A stretch of DNA of 64,000 nt from Thalassobellus citreus (GTDB lineage Bacteria > Bacteroidota > Bacteroidia > Flavobacteriales > Flavobacteriaceae). Where the stretch lies: contig NZ_JBISCC010000127.1 of NCBI RefSeq assembly GCF_044385915.1, positions 372,001 through 436,000 on the forward strand, given 5' to 3'. The notes below the pieces were generated by a model that saw only the letters and a list, made by a program, of their open reading frames with translations, did no database searches and had not been told where the DNA came from. A program made the position numbers and the translations under genes. Within the stretch, counting starts at the first letter, position 1. Every line of letters begins with the position of its first letter. Below, piece after piece: positions 1 through 8,358 of this stretch.

Positions 1-1
1 T

Positions 2-2494
2 GCCTTTTTAATGGAGTACGATCAATTAGAAAAAATAATAGAAGGCATTTTTGTGCCAAATTCTAAAAAAAGACGCATGAAAGTAATAAAGTTTGGAGGA
101 AAATCTTTAGCAAACGGAAACGGATTAAATACCGTGATTTCAATTATTGAAAATAAGATTAATGAAGGCGAAAAAATAACAGTTGTAGTTTCTGCAAGAG
201 GTTCTGCGACCGATGATTTAGAATCTATTTTAGAGAAAGCTAAAACAGGAAAATCATATAAAGACGAGTTAGAGGCTTTTAAGGCTTATCAAATAGAACC
301 TTTAAAAACGATTGATTTTTCAACAGAATTTTCAATTTTAGATAAGTTGTTTGAAGGTGTTAGTTTATTAGGCGATTATAGTAGTAAAGTAAAAGATGAA
401 ATTTTGGCTCAAGGCGAATTGTTATCGGCAAAACTCATTTCAGCTTTATTAAATAATTTAAACATTAAAACAGCTGCGGTTGATTCTAGAGAATTAATAA
501 AAACGAATGATGCTTTTGGTAATGCGCAACCTATTCAGCAAGCATCAAAAGATAATGTAAAAAGTTATTATAAAGAGAAAGGGAGCGATTTTGTAAATGT
601 AGTAACAGGTTTTATTGCATCAAACTCTAAAAATGAAACCACTACTTTAGGTAGAAACGGGAGTAATTATACAGCAGCGCTTTTAGCAAATTATTTAGAT
701 GCCGAAGAATTACAGAATTATACGCATGTAAATGGTATTTATACAGCTAATCCTGATTTAGTTGAAGATGCTAAAAAGATAAGAGAAATGTCATTTAGTG
801 AAGCTAATGAATTGGCTAACTTCGGAGCCACTATTTTACATGCTAAAACCATCATTCCTTTAGTTGAAAAAAATATCAGTCTACGTATTTTAAATACGTT
901 TAATGCTGATGATGAAGGTACGTTAATAACAGCGAAACCAAATGCTAAAGAAGTAACCTCTTTATCGGTTTTAGATAATGTGGCGTTGCTAAATTTAGAA
1001 GGTCGTGGCTTATTAGGTAAAAGTGGTGTAGATGCTAGAATTTTTGGTGCTTTGGCAAGTAAAGATATTAGTGTAAGCATTATTTCTCAAGGGTCTTCAG
1101 AAAGAGGTATAGGTTTAATTATTGATGCAGATCAGGCAACACAAGCTGTTATTGCTTTAGAGCGTGAATTTGAAAACGATTTTTATTCGCAAGATGTCAA
1201 TCAAATTGGAGTTATTGACGATGTATCGGTTATTTCTATTATTGGTATTGAATTAAGTTCATTCCACAAACCTTTCAATGCGCTAATTAAAAATCAAATA
1301 ACACCGTTATTATTTAATAATACCATTACAGGTAAAAATGTGAGTTTGGTTGTTAAGAAGAGTCAGCTTCATAAAGCAATGAATGTGATTCATGGTGAGA
1401 TTTTTGGTATTTCAAAAAAGATAAACATTGCCATTTTCGGACACGGAGGTGTTGGAGGCGCACTGATAAATCAAATATTAAAGTCGAAAGACGATATTGA
1501 AAAACGAAAAGGTGTTAATTTAAATGTGTTTGCTATAGCGAATTCTAAAAAACTACTTTTAAATAAAAAAGGCGTTGATAATAATTGGAATGAAGCTATA
1601 CTAGCATCATCTTTTGAAAGTTCTGTTGAAGCTGTAATCGAATTTGCAAAAACAAATCATTTAGAAAATTTAATTGCGGTAGATAATACAGCAAGTCCTA
1701 ATTTTCATGATAATTATGTGCCGTTTGTTGAAGCTGGTTTCGATTTAGTGTCTTCTAATAAAATAGCGAATACCGTTTCTCATCAATTTTACACAGATTT
1801 ACGAGAGCAATTAAAAGAAAATAATAAAGAATATTTATACGAAACCACAGTTGGTGCAGGTTTACCATTAATTGATACGATTAAGTTATTACACGAATCG
1901 GGTGAAAACATTACTAGAATTCGTGGTGTGTTTTCAGGAACTCTAAGTTATTTGTTTAATAATTTTTCTGTTCAAGACAAACCGTTTAGTGCTATTGTGC
2001 AGGAAACAATTGATAAAGGTTTTACTGAACCCGATCCAAGAGAAGATTTTTCAGGAAATGATGTTGCTAGAAAATTGTTAATTTTAGCAAGAGAGTTAGA
2101 TTTGCATAATGAATTTGAAGATGTATCGGTTCAGAATTTAATTCCTGAAGCGTATAGAGATATTTCAGTTGCTGAATTTTTAAAACAATTAGATGTTTTA
2201 GATGATGAGTTTCAGAAAATAAAAGACAATCAAGAAGCGGGTCATGTATTAAGATATGTTGGCGATTTGTCTGGCGATTTATCACAAGACAAAGGGAATC
2301 TAGAAGTTAAATTAGTATCTATTCCAGAAGATAGTACGTTAGGGCATGTAAAAGGTTCTGATGCTATTTTTGAAATATTTACAGAATCGTATGGCGAGCA
2401 ACCTATCGTTATTCAAGGAGCAGGTGCAGGAGCAGAAGTAACTGCAAGAGGTGTTTTTGGCGATATTTTAAGGTTGTCTAAGCATATTAATTAA
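2..2494 (+). CDS. thrA: MetX-ThrA fusion, C-terminal part: aspartokinase / homoserine dehydrogenase (5' end outside window)
   Basis: Phosphorylates aspartate and reduces aspartate semialdehyde to homoserine, the common route to threonine and methionine. The kinase domain begins at the Met encoded at position 77 (VIKFGGKS; most family members have T where this has K). ACT-like sequence follows, then the homoserine dehydrogenase Rossmann motif (IFGHGGVGGA, about 470 residues after position 11) and the C-terminal catalytic part. The frame stays open to the left edge. Its first residues, AFLMEYDQLEKIIEGIF, look like the end of homoserine O-acetyltransferase (family ending GHDAFL...), with no stop before the kinase. 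I therefore read it as a MetX-linker-ThrA fusion, not a gene starting at ATG 11. ThrA assignment is secure; the fusion is a strong inference. Confidence 0.9.
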   Translation, partial: AFLMEYDQLEKIIEGIFVPNSKKRRMKVIKFGGKSLANGNGLNTVISIIENKINEGEKITVVVSARGSATDDLESILEKAKTGKSYKDELEAFKAYQIEPLKTIDFSTEFSILDKLFEGVSLLGDYSSKVKDEILAQGELLSAKLISALLNNLNIKTAAVDSRELIKTNDAFGNAQPIQQASKDNVKSYYKEKGSDFVNVVTGFIASNSKNETTTLGRNGSNYTAALLANYLDAEELQNYTHVNGIYTANPDLVEDAKKIREMSFSEANELANFGATILHAKTIIPLVEKNISLRILNTFNADDEGTLITAKPNAKEVTSLSVLDNVALLNLEGRGLLGKSGVDARIFGALASKDISVSIISQGSSERGIGLIIDADQATQAVIALEREFENDFYSQDVNQIGVIDDVSVISIIGIELSSFHKPFNALIKNQITPLLFNNTITGKNVSLVVKKSQLHKAMNVIHGEIFGISKKINIAIFGHGGVGGALINQILKSKDDIEKRKGVNLNVFAIANSKKLLLNKKGVDNNWNEAILASSFESSVEAVIEFAKTNHLENLIAVDNTASPNFHDNYVPFVEAGFDLVSSNKIANTVSHQFYTDLREQLKENNKEYLYETTVGAGLPLIDTIKLLHESGENITRIRGVFSGTLSYLFNNFSVQDKPFSAIVQETIDKGFTEPDPREDFSGNDVARKLLILARELDLHNEFEDVSVQNLIPEAYRDISVAEFLKQLDVLDDEFQKIKDNQEAGHVLRYVGDLSGDLSQDKGNLEVKLVSIPEDSTLGHVKGSDAIFEIFTESYGEQPIVIQGAGAGAEVTARGVFGDILRLSKHIN

Positions 2495-2503
2495 ATTAGA
2501 TTT

Positions 2504-2528
2504 GTCATTCCCGTTCAGGCGGGAATCT
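2504..2528. repeat. Dispersed palindrome, family A (TCATTCCC...GGGAATCT)
   Basis: An imperfect hairpin with arms CATTCCCG and CGGGAATC, between thrA and metZ. Similar copies lie at 6981, 13053, 40641 and 58836. There is no T-run typical of a terminator. It resembles the short REP-like palindromes scattered in many bacterial genomes. Confidence 0.75.
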
Positions 2529-2541
2529 ATATAAAATAAAA

Positions 2542-3717
2542 ATGAGTAATAAGAATAAAAATTTCGAAACAGAAGCAATCCGTACTCAATTAGAGCGTAC
2601 CCAATCCTTAGAGCATACTAGTCCGTTATACTTAACATCTAGTTTTGTCTTTGAAGATGCCGAAGATATGCGTGCTTCGTTTACAGAAGAAAAAGAACGT
2701 AATATTTACAGTCGTTTTACAAACCCAAATACAAGCGAATTTGTAGAAAAGGTATGTAAAATGGAAGGAGCTGAAACGGGTTATGCCTTTGCAACAGGAA
2801 TGGCTGCTATTTTTTCAACCTTTGCAGCATTGTTAGAAAGTGGCGATCATATAGTGTCAGCACGTTCGGTTTTTGGTTCAACACATACTATGTTTACTAA
2901 GTTTTTACCAAAATGGGGTATCACTACCAGTTATTTTGATATTAACGAACCAGAAACTATTGAAAGTTTTATTACACCTCAAACAAAGATTTTATACGCG
3001 GAGTCTCCAACAAATCCAGCAATCGATATTATCGATTTAGAATTATTAGGAGATATTGCTAAAAAACATAATTTAATTTTAATTATAGATAACTGTTTTG
3101 CAACTCCTTATTTACAACAACCTATAAAGTATGGTGCGCATTTGGTAGTACATTCTGCAACCAAATTAATGGATGGACAAGGTCGTGTTCTAGGAGGTGT
3201 AACGGTTGGTCGTGCAGATTTAATTAGAGAAATTTATTTATTCGCCAGAAATACAGGGCCAGCATTATCACCATTTAATGCTTGGACGCTTTCTAAAAGT
3301 TTAGAAACATTATCGGTTAGAGTTGATAAGCATTGTGAAAACGCTTTAAAAGTCGCTGAGTTTTTAGAATCTCATGCGAATGTAAATTGGGTGAAATATC
3401 CATTTTTAAAATCACATCCGCAATATGAAGTGGCTAAAAAACAAATGAAACTAGGAGGTAATATTGTTGCTTTTGAAGTAAAAGGCGGGGTAGAAGCAGG
3501 TCGTAAGTTTTTAAACGCTATTAAAATGTGTTCGCTATCGGCTAACTTAGGAGATACTAGAACTATTGTAACACACCCAGCATCAACTACACATCATAGT
3601 TTAGGAGAAGAAAGCCGATTAGCAGTTAATATTACTGATGGCTTGGTTAGAGTGTCTGTTGGTTTAGAGCATGTAGATGATATTATTCAAGATTTGGAGC
3701 AAGCTTTAAGTATCTAA
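2542..3717 (+). CDS. metZ: O-acetylhomoserine / O-succinylhomoserine sulfhydrylase
   Basis: A 391-residue PLP enzyme of the Cys/Met metabolism family. It is expected to add sulfide (or another thiol) to acylated homoserine to give homocysteine. The PLP lysine is K208 in the motif SATKLMDGQGR, and the preceding IIDNCFATPYLQQP segment is typical of the family. It lies 47 bp after the MetX-ThrA gene, which would make the activated homoserine it uses, so direct sulfhydrylation is the likely job. Cystathionine gamma-synthase activity is a less likely alternative, because no cystathionine beta-lyase is nearby. Family certain, exact substrate inferred from context. Confidence 0.88.
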   Translation: MSNKNKNFETEAIRTQLERTQSLEHTSPLYLTSSFVFEDAEDMRASFTEEKERNIYSRFTNPNTSEFVEKVCKMEGAETGYAFATGMAAIFSTFAALLESGDHIVSARSVFGSTHTMFTKFLPKWGITTSYFDINEPETIESFITPQTKILYAESPTNPAIDIIDLELLGDIAKKHNLILIIDNCFATPYLQQPIKYGAHLVVHSATKLMDGQGRVLGGVTVGRADLIREIYLFARNTGPALSPFNAWTLSKSLETLSVRVDKHCENALKVAEFLESHANVNWVKYPFLKSHPQYEVAKKQMKLGGNIVAFEVKGGVEAGRKFLNAIKMCSLSANLGDTRTIVTHPASTTHHSLGEESRLAVNITDGLVRVSVGLEHVDDIIQDLEQALSI

Positions 3718-3721
3718 CATC

Positions 3722-4507
3722 ATGAGACTTTTTACAGTAGATGCTTTTACAGAGACGCCTTTTAAAGGAAACCCTGCAGCGGTTTGTGTTTTAGAAAAAG
3801 CACTTCCTGTAGAAGATTATATTGATATCGCTCAGGAAATGAATTTAGCTGAAACCGCTTTTGTATACCCAGAAAATGGCAGGTATAACTTAAGATGGTT
3901 TACACCAACAAATGAAGTCGATCTTTGCGGACACGCTACGTTAGCAACAGCTAAAATTTTATTCGATAAATATGATGTTAAAGCGTCTGTTCTTGAATTT
4001 GAAACCAAAAGCGGACTTTTAAAAGTTGAAAAGCAGGGCGAAGAATTAATAATGAATTTCCCGCTAGGGAACTTAGAGCCTATCAATGAAAAGGACGATA
4101 TTATTGAAGCCTTTTTAAATGAAAAACCTTTGGCTATTTATGAAGATAACGATTGGTGTATTGTTCAGTTAAATGATGAAAGTTCTGTTTATAATTTGAA
4201 ACCCAATTTAAATCTTTTGCTAAAGCATACTAAAAAGATGTTTGTTATTACTGCAAAGTCCAAGGAATACGATTTCGTATCTCGTTTTTTTGGACCAGCA
4301 ATGGGGATTAATGAAGATCCTGTAACAGGGTCGGCGCATTGTTATTTAGCCAATTTGTGGGGCGAAAAATTAAATAAAAAAAGGGTTGTTGGTTATCAAG
4401 CATCAAAACGAGGCGGTATAGTTTCCTGTGAATTGATAGAGAATAATAGAGTTTTATTAAAAGGAAATTGTGTTATTATGTCTGAGGTCCTTATGGAGTG
4501 GATATAA
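3722..4507 (+). CDS. PhzF-family isomerase-like protein
   Basis: A 261-residue protein of the PhzF / diaminopimelate epimerase-like fold. The family signature NLAETAFVYP is present with the expected catalytic Glu (E44), along with the N-terminal VDAFTETPFKGNPAAVCVL block and the C-terminal GSAHCYLANLWG block. PhzF of phenazine synthesis is the founding member, but most bacterial relatives have no known substrate and no phenazine genes occur here. It starts 4 bp after the metZ stop and is probably cotranscribed with it. Function in this organism is unknown; a role linked to amino acid side reactions is only a guess. Confidence 0.85.
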   Translation: MRLFTVDAFTETPFKGNPAAVCVLEKALPVEDYIDIAQEMNLAETAFVYPENGRYNLRWFTPTNEVDLCGHATLATAKILFDKYDVKASVLEFETKSGLLKVEKQGEELIMNFPLGNLEPINEKDDIIEAFLNEKPLAIYEDNDWCIVQLNDESSVYNLKPNLNLLLKHTKKMFVITAKSKEYDFVSRFFGPAMGINEDPVTGSAHCYLANLWGEKLNKKRVVGYQASKRGGIVSCELIENNRVLLKGNCVIMSEVLMEWI

Positions 4508-4531
4508 TTAAAATAATTATATATTAGCAGA

Positions 4532-4945
4532 ATGCTATCTAAAAAAACAAAATACGGATTAAAAGCACTTACATTTATTGCGAGAAGCGAAGGAGATGCT
4601 CCTGTGCAGGTTGGCGAGATTGCTAAAAGCGAACAAATACCACAAAAGTTTTTAGAAAGTATATTACTTACCTTAAGAAAGTCAGGTGTTTTAGGTTCTA
4701 AAAAAGGAAAGCATGGTGGTTATTATTTAAGAAATGATCCTTCTGAAATTTTAATGACCGATGTCATGCGCGTTCTTGAAGGTCCTATTGCTATGGTGCC
4801 TTGTGTGAGTTTAAATTTTTATGAAAAGTGCGACGATTGCCCAAATGAAAACCTTTGTAGTGTTAATAAACTCATGATACAAGTAAGAGATAGTACACTT
4901 AAGGTCTTTAGAAACACGACGCTAGCCGATTTGTCTGCTACATAA
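4532..4945 (+). CDS. Rrf2-family transcription regulator, likely controls sulfur assimilation
   Basis: A 137-residue Rrf2 winged-helix protein: N-terminal KTKYGLKALTFIAR, recognition helix near IPQKFLESILLTLRKSG, then the wing GKHGGYYL. It has four cysteines, C91, C100, C103 and C109 (spacing CX8CX2CX5C), not the CX5CX5C of IscR, so metal or Fe-S binding is possible but not the standard IscR arrangement. It lies directly upstream of the sulfate assimilation operon, whose promoter carries an inverted repeat at 5072-5095. By analogy with CymR and related Rrf2 sulfur regulators it probably senses cysteine or sulfur status. Family certain, target inferred. Confidence 0.85.
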   Translation: MLSKKTKYGLKALTFIARSEGDAPVQVGEIAKSEQIPQKFLESILLTLRKSGVLGSKKGKHGGYYLRNDPSEILMTDVMRVLEGPIAMVPCVSLNFYEKCDDCPNENLCSVNKLMIQVRDSTLKVFRNTTLADLSAT

Positions 4946-5062
4946 AAGTTGCTAATTTCTCAAAATAAACTCATTTTTTAATTTGTTTTCTTCGGTTTAT
5001 CCTAAAAATATTCCATTATTCTAAAAAGTTGTTAAATATATTTTTTATGTTATAAAATGTTT

Positions 5063-5095
5063 TACATTTGTAATCCCTACTAAATCGGTAGGATT
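5063..5095 (+). promoter_or_regulatory. cys operon promoter with candidate Rrf2 operator
   Basis: TACATTTG at 5063-5070 is a perfect Bacteroidota -7 box (TAnnTTTG). Immediately after it lies an imperfect inverted repeat, with arms CCTAC (5076-5080) and GTAGG (5088-5092) inside the longer AATCC...GGATT (5072-5095). The repeat would cover the transcription start, a good place for a repressor, and the neighbouring gene encodes an Rrf2 regulator. I see no convincing -33 TTG at normal spacing. Confidence 0.6.
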
Positions 5096-5113
5096 AATAT
5101 AATACAACGACAA

Positions 5114-5371
5114 ATGATAGCGCAAATGTTATTAAAAAATAAAGAAAAGTCTACTTATAAAGAGGATAGCGTTGGTGAAAAACCAATCAGAAGTGTAGCA
5201 AAAGCACTTAGTTGGAGAGTTGTAGGTACTTTAGATACCTTAGCAGTTTCTTTTGTTTTGGCACAAGATATTACACTTGCTGCTTCTATTGCTTCTGTAG
5301 ATTTTATAACAAAACTGATTTTGTATTTTTTCCATGAGCGCGCTTGGAATATTGTTAAATGGGGTAAATAA
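5114..5371 (+). CDS. DUF2061 membrane protein
   Basis: An 85-residue protein with the DUF2061 pattern: KALSWRVVGTLDTLAVSFVL, a polar stretch, then ITKLILYFFHERAWNIVKWG. Two hydrophobic segments (about residues 37-52 and 58-76) suggest a small integral membrane protein. DUF2061 genes are frequent beside sulfate assimilation genes, and here it heads the operon 13 bp before cysH. The biochemical role is unknown; a part in sulfate or sulfite movement across the membrane is conceivable but unproven. The Met at 5126 is an alternative start. Confidence 0.8.
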   Translation: MIAQMLLKNKEKSTYKEDSVGEKPIRSVAKALSWRVVGTLDTLAVSFVLAQDITLAASIASVDFITKLILYFFHERAWNIVKWGK

Positions 5372-5384
5372 GATATAGAAAGAG

Positions 5385-6005
5385 ATGTTTACAGAAAAAC
5401 AAATAGACGAATTAAATAAAAGCTTTGAAAAAGCGTCACCTTCAGAAATTATTCAGAAAGCGTTCGAACTTAGCAATGAAGCGGTAGTTACTACAAATTT
5501 TAGACCTTACGAAGCAGCAATTTTACATGCTGTTAATTCTGTAAAAGCTAAAACAGCTGTAATTTGGTGCGATACAGGTTATAATACACCACAAACATAT
5601 AGACATGCAGAGCAAGTTATTAAAGATTTAGACTTGAATGTGTTTTTGTATGTGCCAAAACAAACATCATCTCATAGAGATGTAGTTATGGGAATACCAA
5701 GTGTAGATGCTCCAGAGCATGCTTTATTTACAGAACAAGTAAAGTTAGAGCCTTTTAAACGCGCTATGGATGAGCATAAGCCTAAAGTTTGGTTCACAAA
5801 TTTACGTCAAGGGCAAACAGCTTTTAGAAATAGTATTGGTATTTTTAGTTTAAGTAAAGATGGTGTTTTAAAAGTAAGTCCGTTTTACTTTTGGGGAGAT
5901 GAAAAACTTGATACGTATTTAGAAGAAAACAACTTGCCAAACGAGTTTAAATATTTCGATCCAACAAAAGCATTAGAAAATAGAGAGTGTGGATTACATG
6001 CTTAA
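5385..6005 (+). CDS. cysH: Phosphoadenylyl/adenylyl sulfate reductase
   Basis: A 206-residue PAPS reductase family protein that makes sulfite from activated sulfate using thioredoxin. It has the sulfate-nucleotide binding start VVTTNFRPYEAAI and the C-terminal catalytic ECGLH (C202). Only two cysteines are present (C62 and C202). The paired cysteines that hold the [4Fe-4S] cluster in APS reductases are absent, which by the usual rule means PAPS is the substrate. No APS kinase is encoded in this operon, so either cysC lies elsewhere or this is a cluster-free APS reductase. Second gene of the operon. Confidence 0.92.
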   Translation: MFTEKQIDELNKSFEKASPSEIIQKAFELSNEAVVTTNFRPYEAAILHAVNSVKAKTAVIWCDTGYNTPQTYRHAEQVIKDLDLNVFLYVPKQTSSHRDVVMGIPSVDAPEHALFTEQVKLEPFKRAMDEHKPKVWFTNLRQGQTAFRNSIGIFSLSKDGVLKVSPFYFWGDEKLDTYLEENNLPNEFKYFDPTKALENRECGLHA

Positions 6006-6058
6006 AAGAATATAATAAAGAAAACTGTTTTCGCTTTCGCGGAAATTAAAATAAGATT

Positions 6059-6964
6059 ATGAACAAAGATACATCACATATAAATTCGCTTGAAAACGAA
6101 GCTATATACATTATGAGAGAGGTTGCAGCACAGTTTGAAAAACCAGTGTTGTTATTTTCAGGAGGAAAAGATTCTATTACTTTGGTAAGATTAGCTGTAA
6201 AAGCATTTTATCCAGCAAAAGTGCCTTTTCCATTAATGCATATTGATACAGGGCATAACTTTCCTGAAACGATTGAATTTAGAGATCGTTTATGTAAAGA
6301 ATTAGGTTTAGAATTAATTGTTCGTAATGTTCAAGATTCTATTGATGAAGGAAAAGTAAAAGAAGAATCTGGTCGTTATGCAAGTAGAAATATGTTGCAA
6401 ACAACAACGCTTCTTGATGCTATTGAAGAATTTAAATTTGATGCATGTATTGGTGGTGCTCGTCGCGATGAAGAAAAGGCAAGAGCAAAAGAACGTATTT
6501 TTTCAGTACGTGATGATTTTGGACAATGGGATGAAAAAAATCAACGTCCAGAGTTATTTGATATGTTGAATGGCGATATAGAACATGGACAAAATGTACG
6601 TGTGTTTCCAATTTCAAACTGGACAGAATTAGATGTTTGGTCTTATATAGAAAGAGAAACTATTGAAATACCTTCAATTTACTTCGCTCATAAACGTAAA
6701 GTATTCTTAAGAGATGGCATGATTTGGTCTGCTGAAGATGAGGTTGTTTATAGAGATGACCATGAAGAAGTTATTGAAGAAATGGTTCGTTTTAGAACTG
6801 TGGGAGATATGAGTTGTACAGCAGCGGTGTTGTCAGATGCTTCAACAATATCTAAAGTTGTAGAAGAGATTAGAGATTCTACGATTTCAGAACGTGGTGC
6901 GCGTATTGATGATAAACGATCTGAAGCAGCCATGGAGAAACGTAAACAACAAGGGTATTTCTAA
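6059..6964 (+). CDS. cysD: Sulfate adenylyltransferase subunit 2
   Basis: A 301-residue PP-loop ATP pyrophosphatase of the CysD family. It makes adenylyl sulfate from ATP and sulfate together with the CysN GTPase. The SGGKDS loop is at residues 34-39. The family blocks HIDTGHNFPET, IGGARRDEEKARAKERIFS and RFRTVGDMSCT are intact, and the length equals that of the E. coli protein to within one residue. A degenerate palindrome fills the 53 bp gap after cysH. Assignment is certain. Confidence 0.97.
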   Translation: MNKDTSHINSLENEAIYIMREVAAQFEKPVLLFSGGKDSITLVRLAVKAFYPAKVPFPLMHIDTGHNFPETIEFRDRLCKELGLELIVRNVQDSIDEGKVKEESGRYASRNMLQTTTLLDAIEEFKFDACIGGARRDEEKARAKERIFSVRDDFGQWDEKNQRPELFDMLNGDIEHGQNVRVFPISNWTELDVWSYIERETIEIPSIYFAHKRKVFLRDGMIWSAEDEVVYRDDHEEVIEEMVRFRTVGDMSCTAAVLSDASTISKVVEEIRDSTISERGARIDDKRSEAAMEKRKQQGYF

Positions 6965-6980
6965 AATATCAATTTTGGTA

Positions 6981-7000
6981 ATTTCCGCGAAGGCGGAAAT
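6981..7000. repeat. Dispersed palindrome, family A variant
   Basis: Perfect arms ATTTCCGC and GCGGAAAT around a GAAG loop, between cysD and cysN. A weaker relative lies at about 6028-6045, between cysH and cysD. Positions 7021-7054 add a simple word repeat of the type AGCCAAAAGCTAAAAGCC, common as filler in flavobacterial gaps. No T-run follows, so it is unlikely to end transcription inside the operon. Confidence 0.7.
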
Positions 7001-7063
7001 CTTTTAAAATGAATTAAAAATTAGGCTAGCAGCCAAAAGCTAAAAGCCAACAGCATAAAAAGT

Positions 7064-8311
7064 ATGGAAGTATTAAAAATTGCAACCGCAGGAAGTGTAG
7101 ATGATGGAAAAAGTACGTTAATAGGACGTATTCTTTACGATACAAAATCATTGACTTCAGATAAGTTAGAAGCTATAGAGAAAACAAGTAAACAACGTGG
7201 ATACGATTACTTAGATTTTTCTTTAGCAACAGATGGTTTGGTTGCCGAAAGAGAACAGGGTATTACTATTGATGTAGCGCATATCTATTTTTCAACAAAA
7301 AAGAAAAGTTACATTATAGCAGATACACCAGGTCATGTAGAATATACGCGTAACATGGTAACAGGAGCTTCAACATCGCAAGCGTCTATTATTTTAATTG
7401 ATGCTAGAAAAGGTGTTATTGAGCAAACCAATCGTCATTTTTTCATCAATAACTTATTAAGAGTTAAGGATGTGGTTGTGGCTATTAATAAAATGGATTT
7501 AGTTGATTATTCTGAAGAAACTTATAATAAAATTAAGGCTGATTTTTCTGAATTAATGAGCAAAAGAGATTATCAAGATCAAAAAATCACATTCATTCCT
7601 GTAAGTGCTTTAAAGGGAGATAATGTTGTAAATAAAACTGATAAAATGCCTTGGTATACAGGTGACGCTTTACTTCAACATTTAGAAGATTTAGATAAAG
7701 CAGATATTTTTAATGTAGGTACACCGCGTTTTCCAGTACAATATGTAATTCGTCCAAAAACTGAAGATTTTCATGATTATAGAGGATATGCAGGTAAAGT
7801 GTATGGAGGTAACTTAAGTGTTGGTGACGATATTATTGTATTACCATCAAAAACAAGATCTAAAATAAAAGATATTTATTTCTATGATGAAAAGTATGAA
7901 ACGGCTTCTAGACGTTCTTCTGTAACCATCACTTTAGAAAACGATATCAATGTAAGTCGTGGAGACATGATTGTTAAAGAAGGTGATTTGCCAACTATCG
8001 AGAAACAATTTACAGCAAATGTATGTTGGATGGATGCAAGCCAGTTAACAGTTGGAGGGAAGTACCTAGTACAACATGGCGTTAATAAGGTGTTAGCAAA
8101 GGTTGATAGAATTAATCATAAAATTCATCCAGATTATTCTGGTATAGATACAGAAGCAACATCGTTAGGAGTTAATGATATTGCATCAGTATCCTTCAAA
8201 TTAAATAAACCAATTTTTTACGATCAATTTAAAAATCATAGAACGAATGGTTCTTTCATTTTAATCGATCCACAATCAAACAACACGGTTGGAGCAGGTT
8301 TTATTCAGTAA
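7064..8311 (+). CDS. cysN: Sulfate adenylyltransferase subunit 1 (GTPase)
   Basis: A 415-residue EF-Tu-like GTPase that drives APS formation with CysD. It shows the P-loop GSVDDGKST (residues 10-18), DTPGHVEY (about 87-94) and NKMD (142-145), followed by the two beta-barrel domains. It is shorter than E. coli CysN (475) and has no C-terminal APS kinase domain, unlike the CysNC fusions found in many bacteria. This matters for deciding whether the CysH here uses APS or PAPS. Assignment is certain. Confidence 0.96.
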   Translation: MEVLKIATAGSVDDGKSTLIGRILYDTKSLTSDKLEAIEKTSKQRGYDYLDFSLATDGLVAEREQGITIDVAHIYFSTKKKSYIIADTPGHVEYTRNMVTGASTSQASIILIDARKGVIEQTNRHFFINNLLRVKDVVVAINKMDLVDYSEETYNKIKADFSELMSKRDYQDQKITFIPVSALKGDNVVNKTDKMPWYTGDALLQHLEDLDKADIFNVGTPRFPVQYVIRPKTEDFHDYRGYAGKVYGGNLSVGDDIIVLPSKTRSKIKDIYFYDEKYETASRRSSVTITLENDINVSRGDMIVKEGDLPTIEKQFTANVCWMDASQLTVGGKYLVQHGVNKVLAKVDRINHKIHPDYSGIDTEATSLGVNDIASVSFKLNKPIFYDQFKNHRTNGSFILIDPQSNNTVGAGFIQ

Positions 8312-8358
8312 AAAATAATTAAAAATTCTTTTCTAATAAAGAGAAGGTCAGGTATATC

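Noticed and set aside
739..1080. Antisense ORFs of 60-120 codons within thrA, fnr, aroA, queA and other genes
   Set aside because: They are shadows of strong genes, lack family resemblance and have no promoter or start context.
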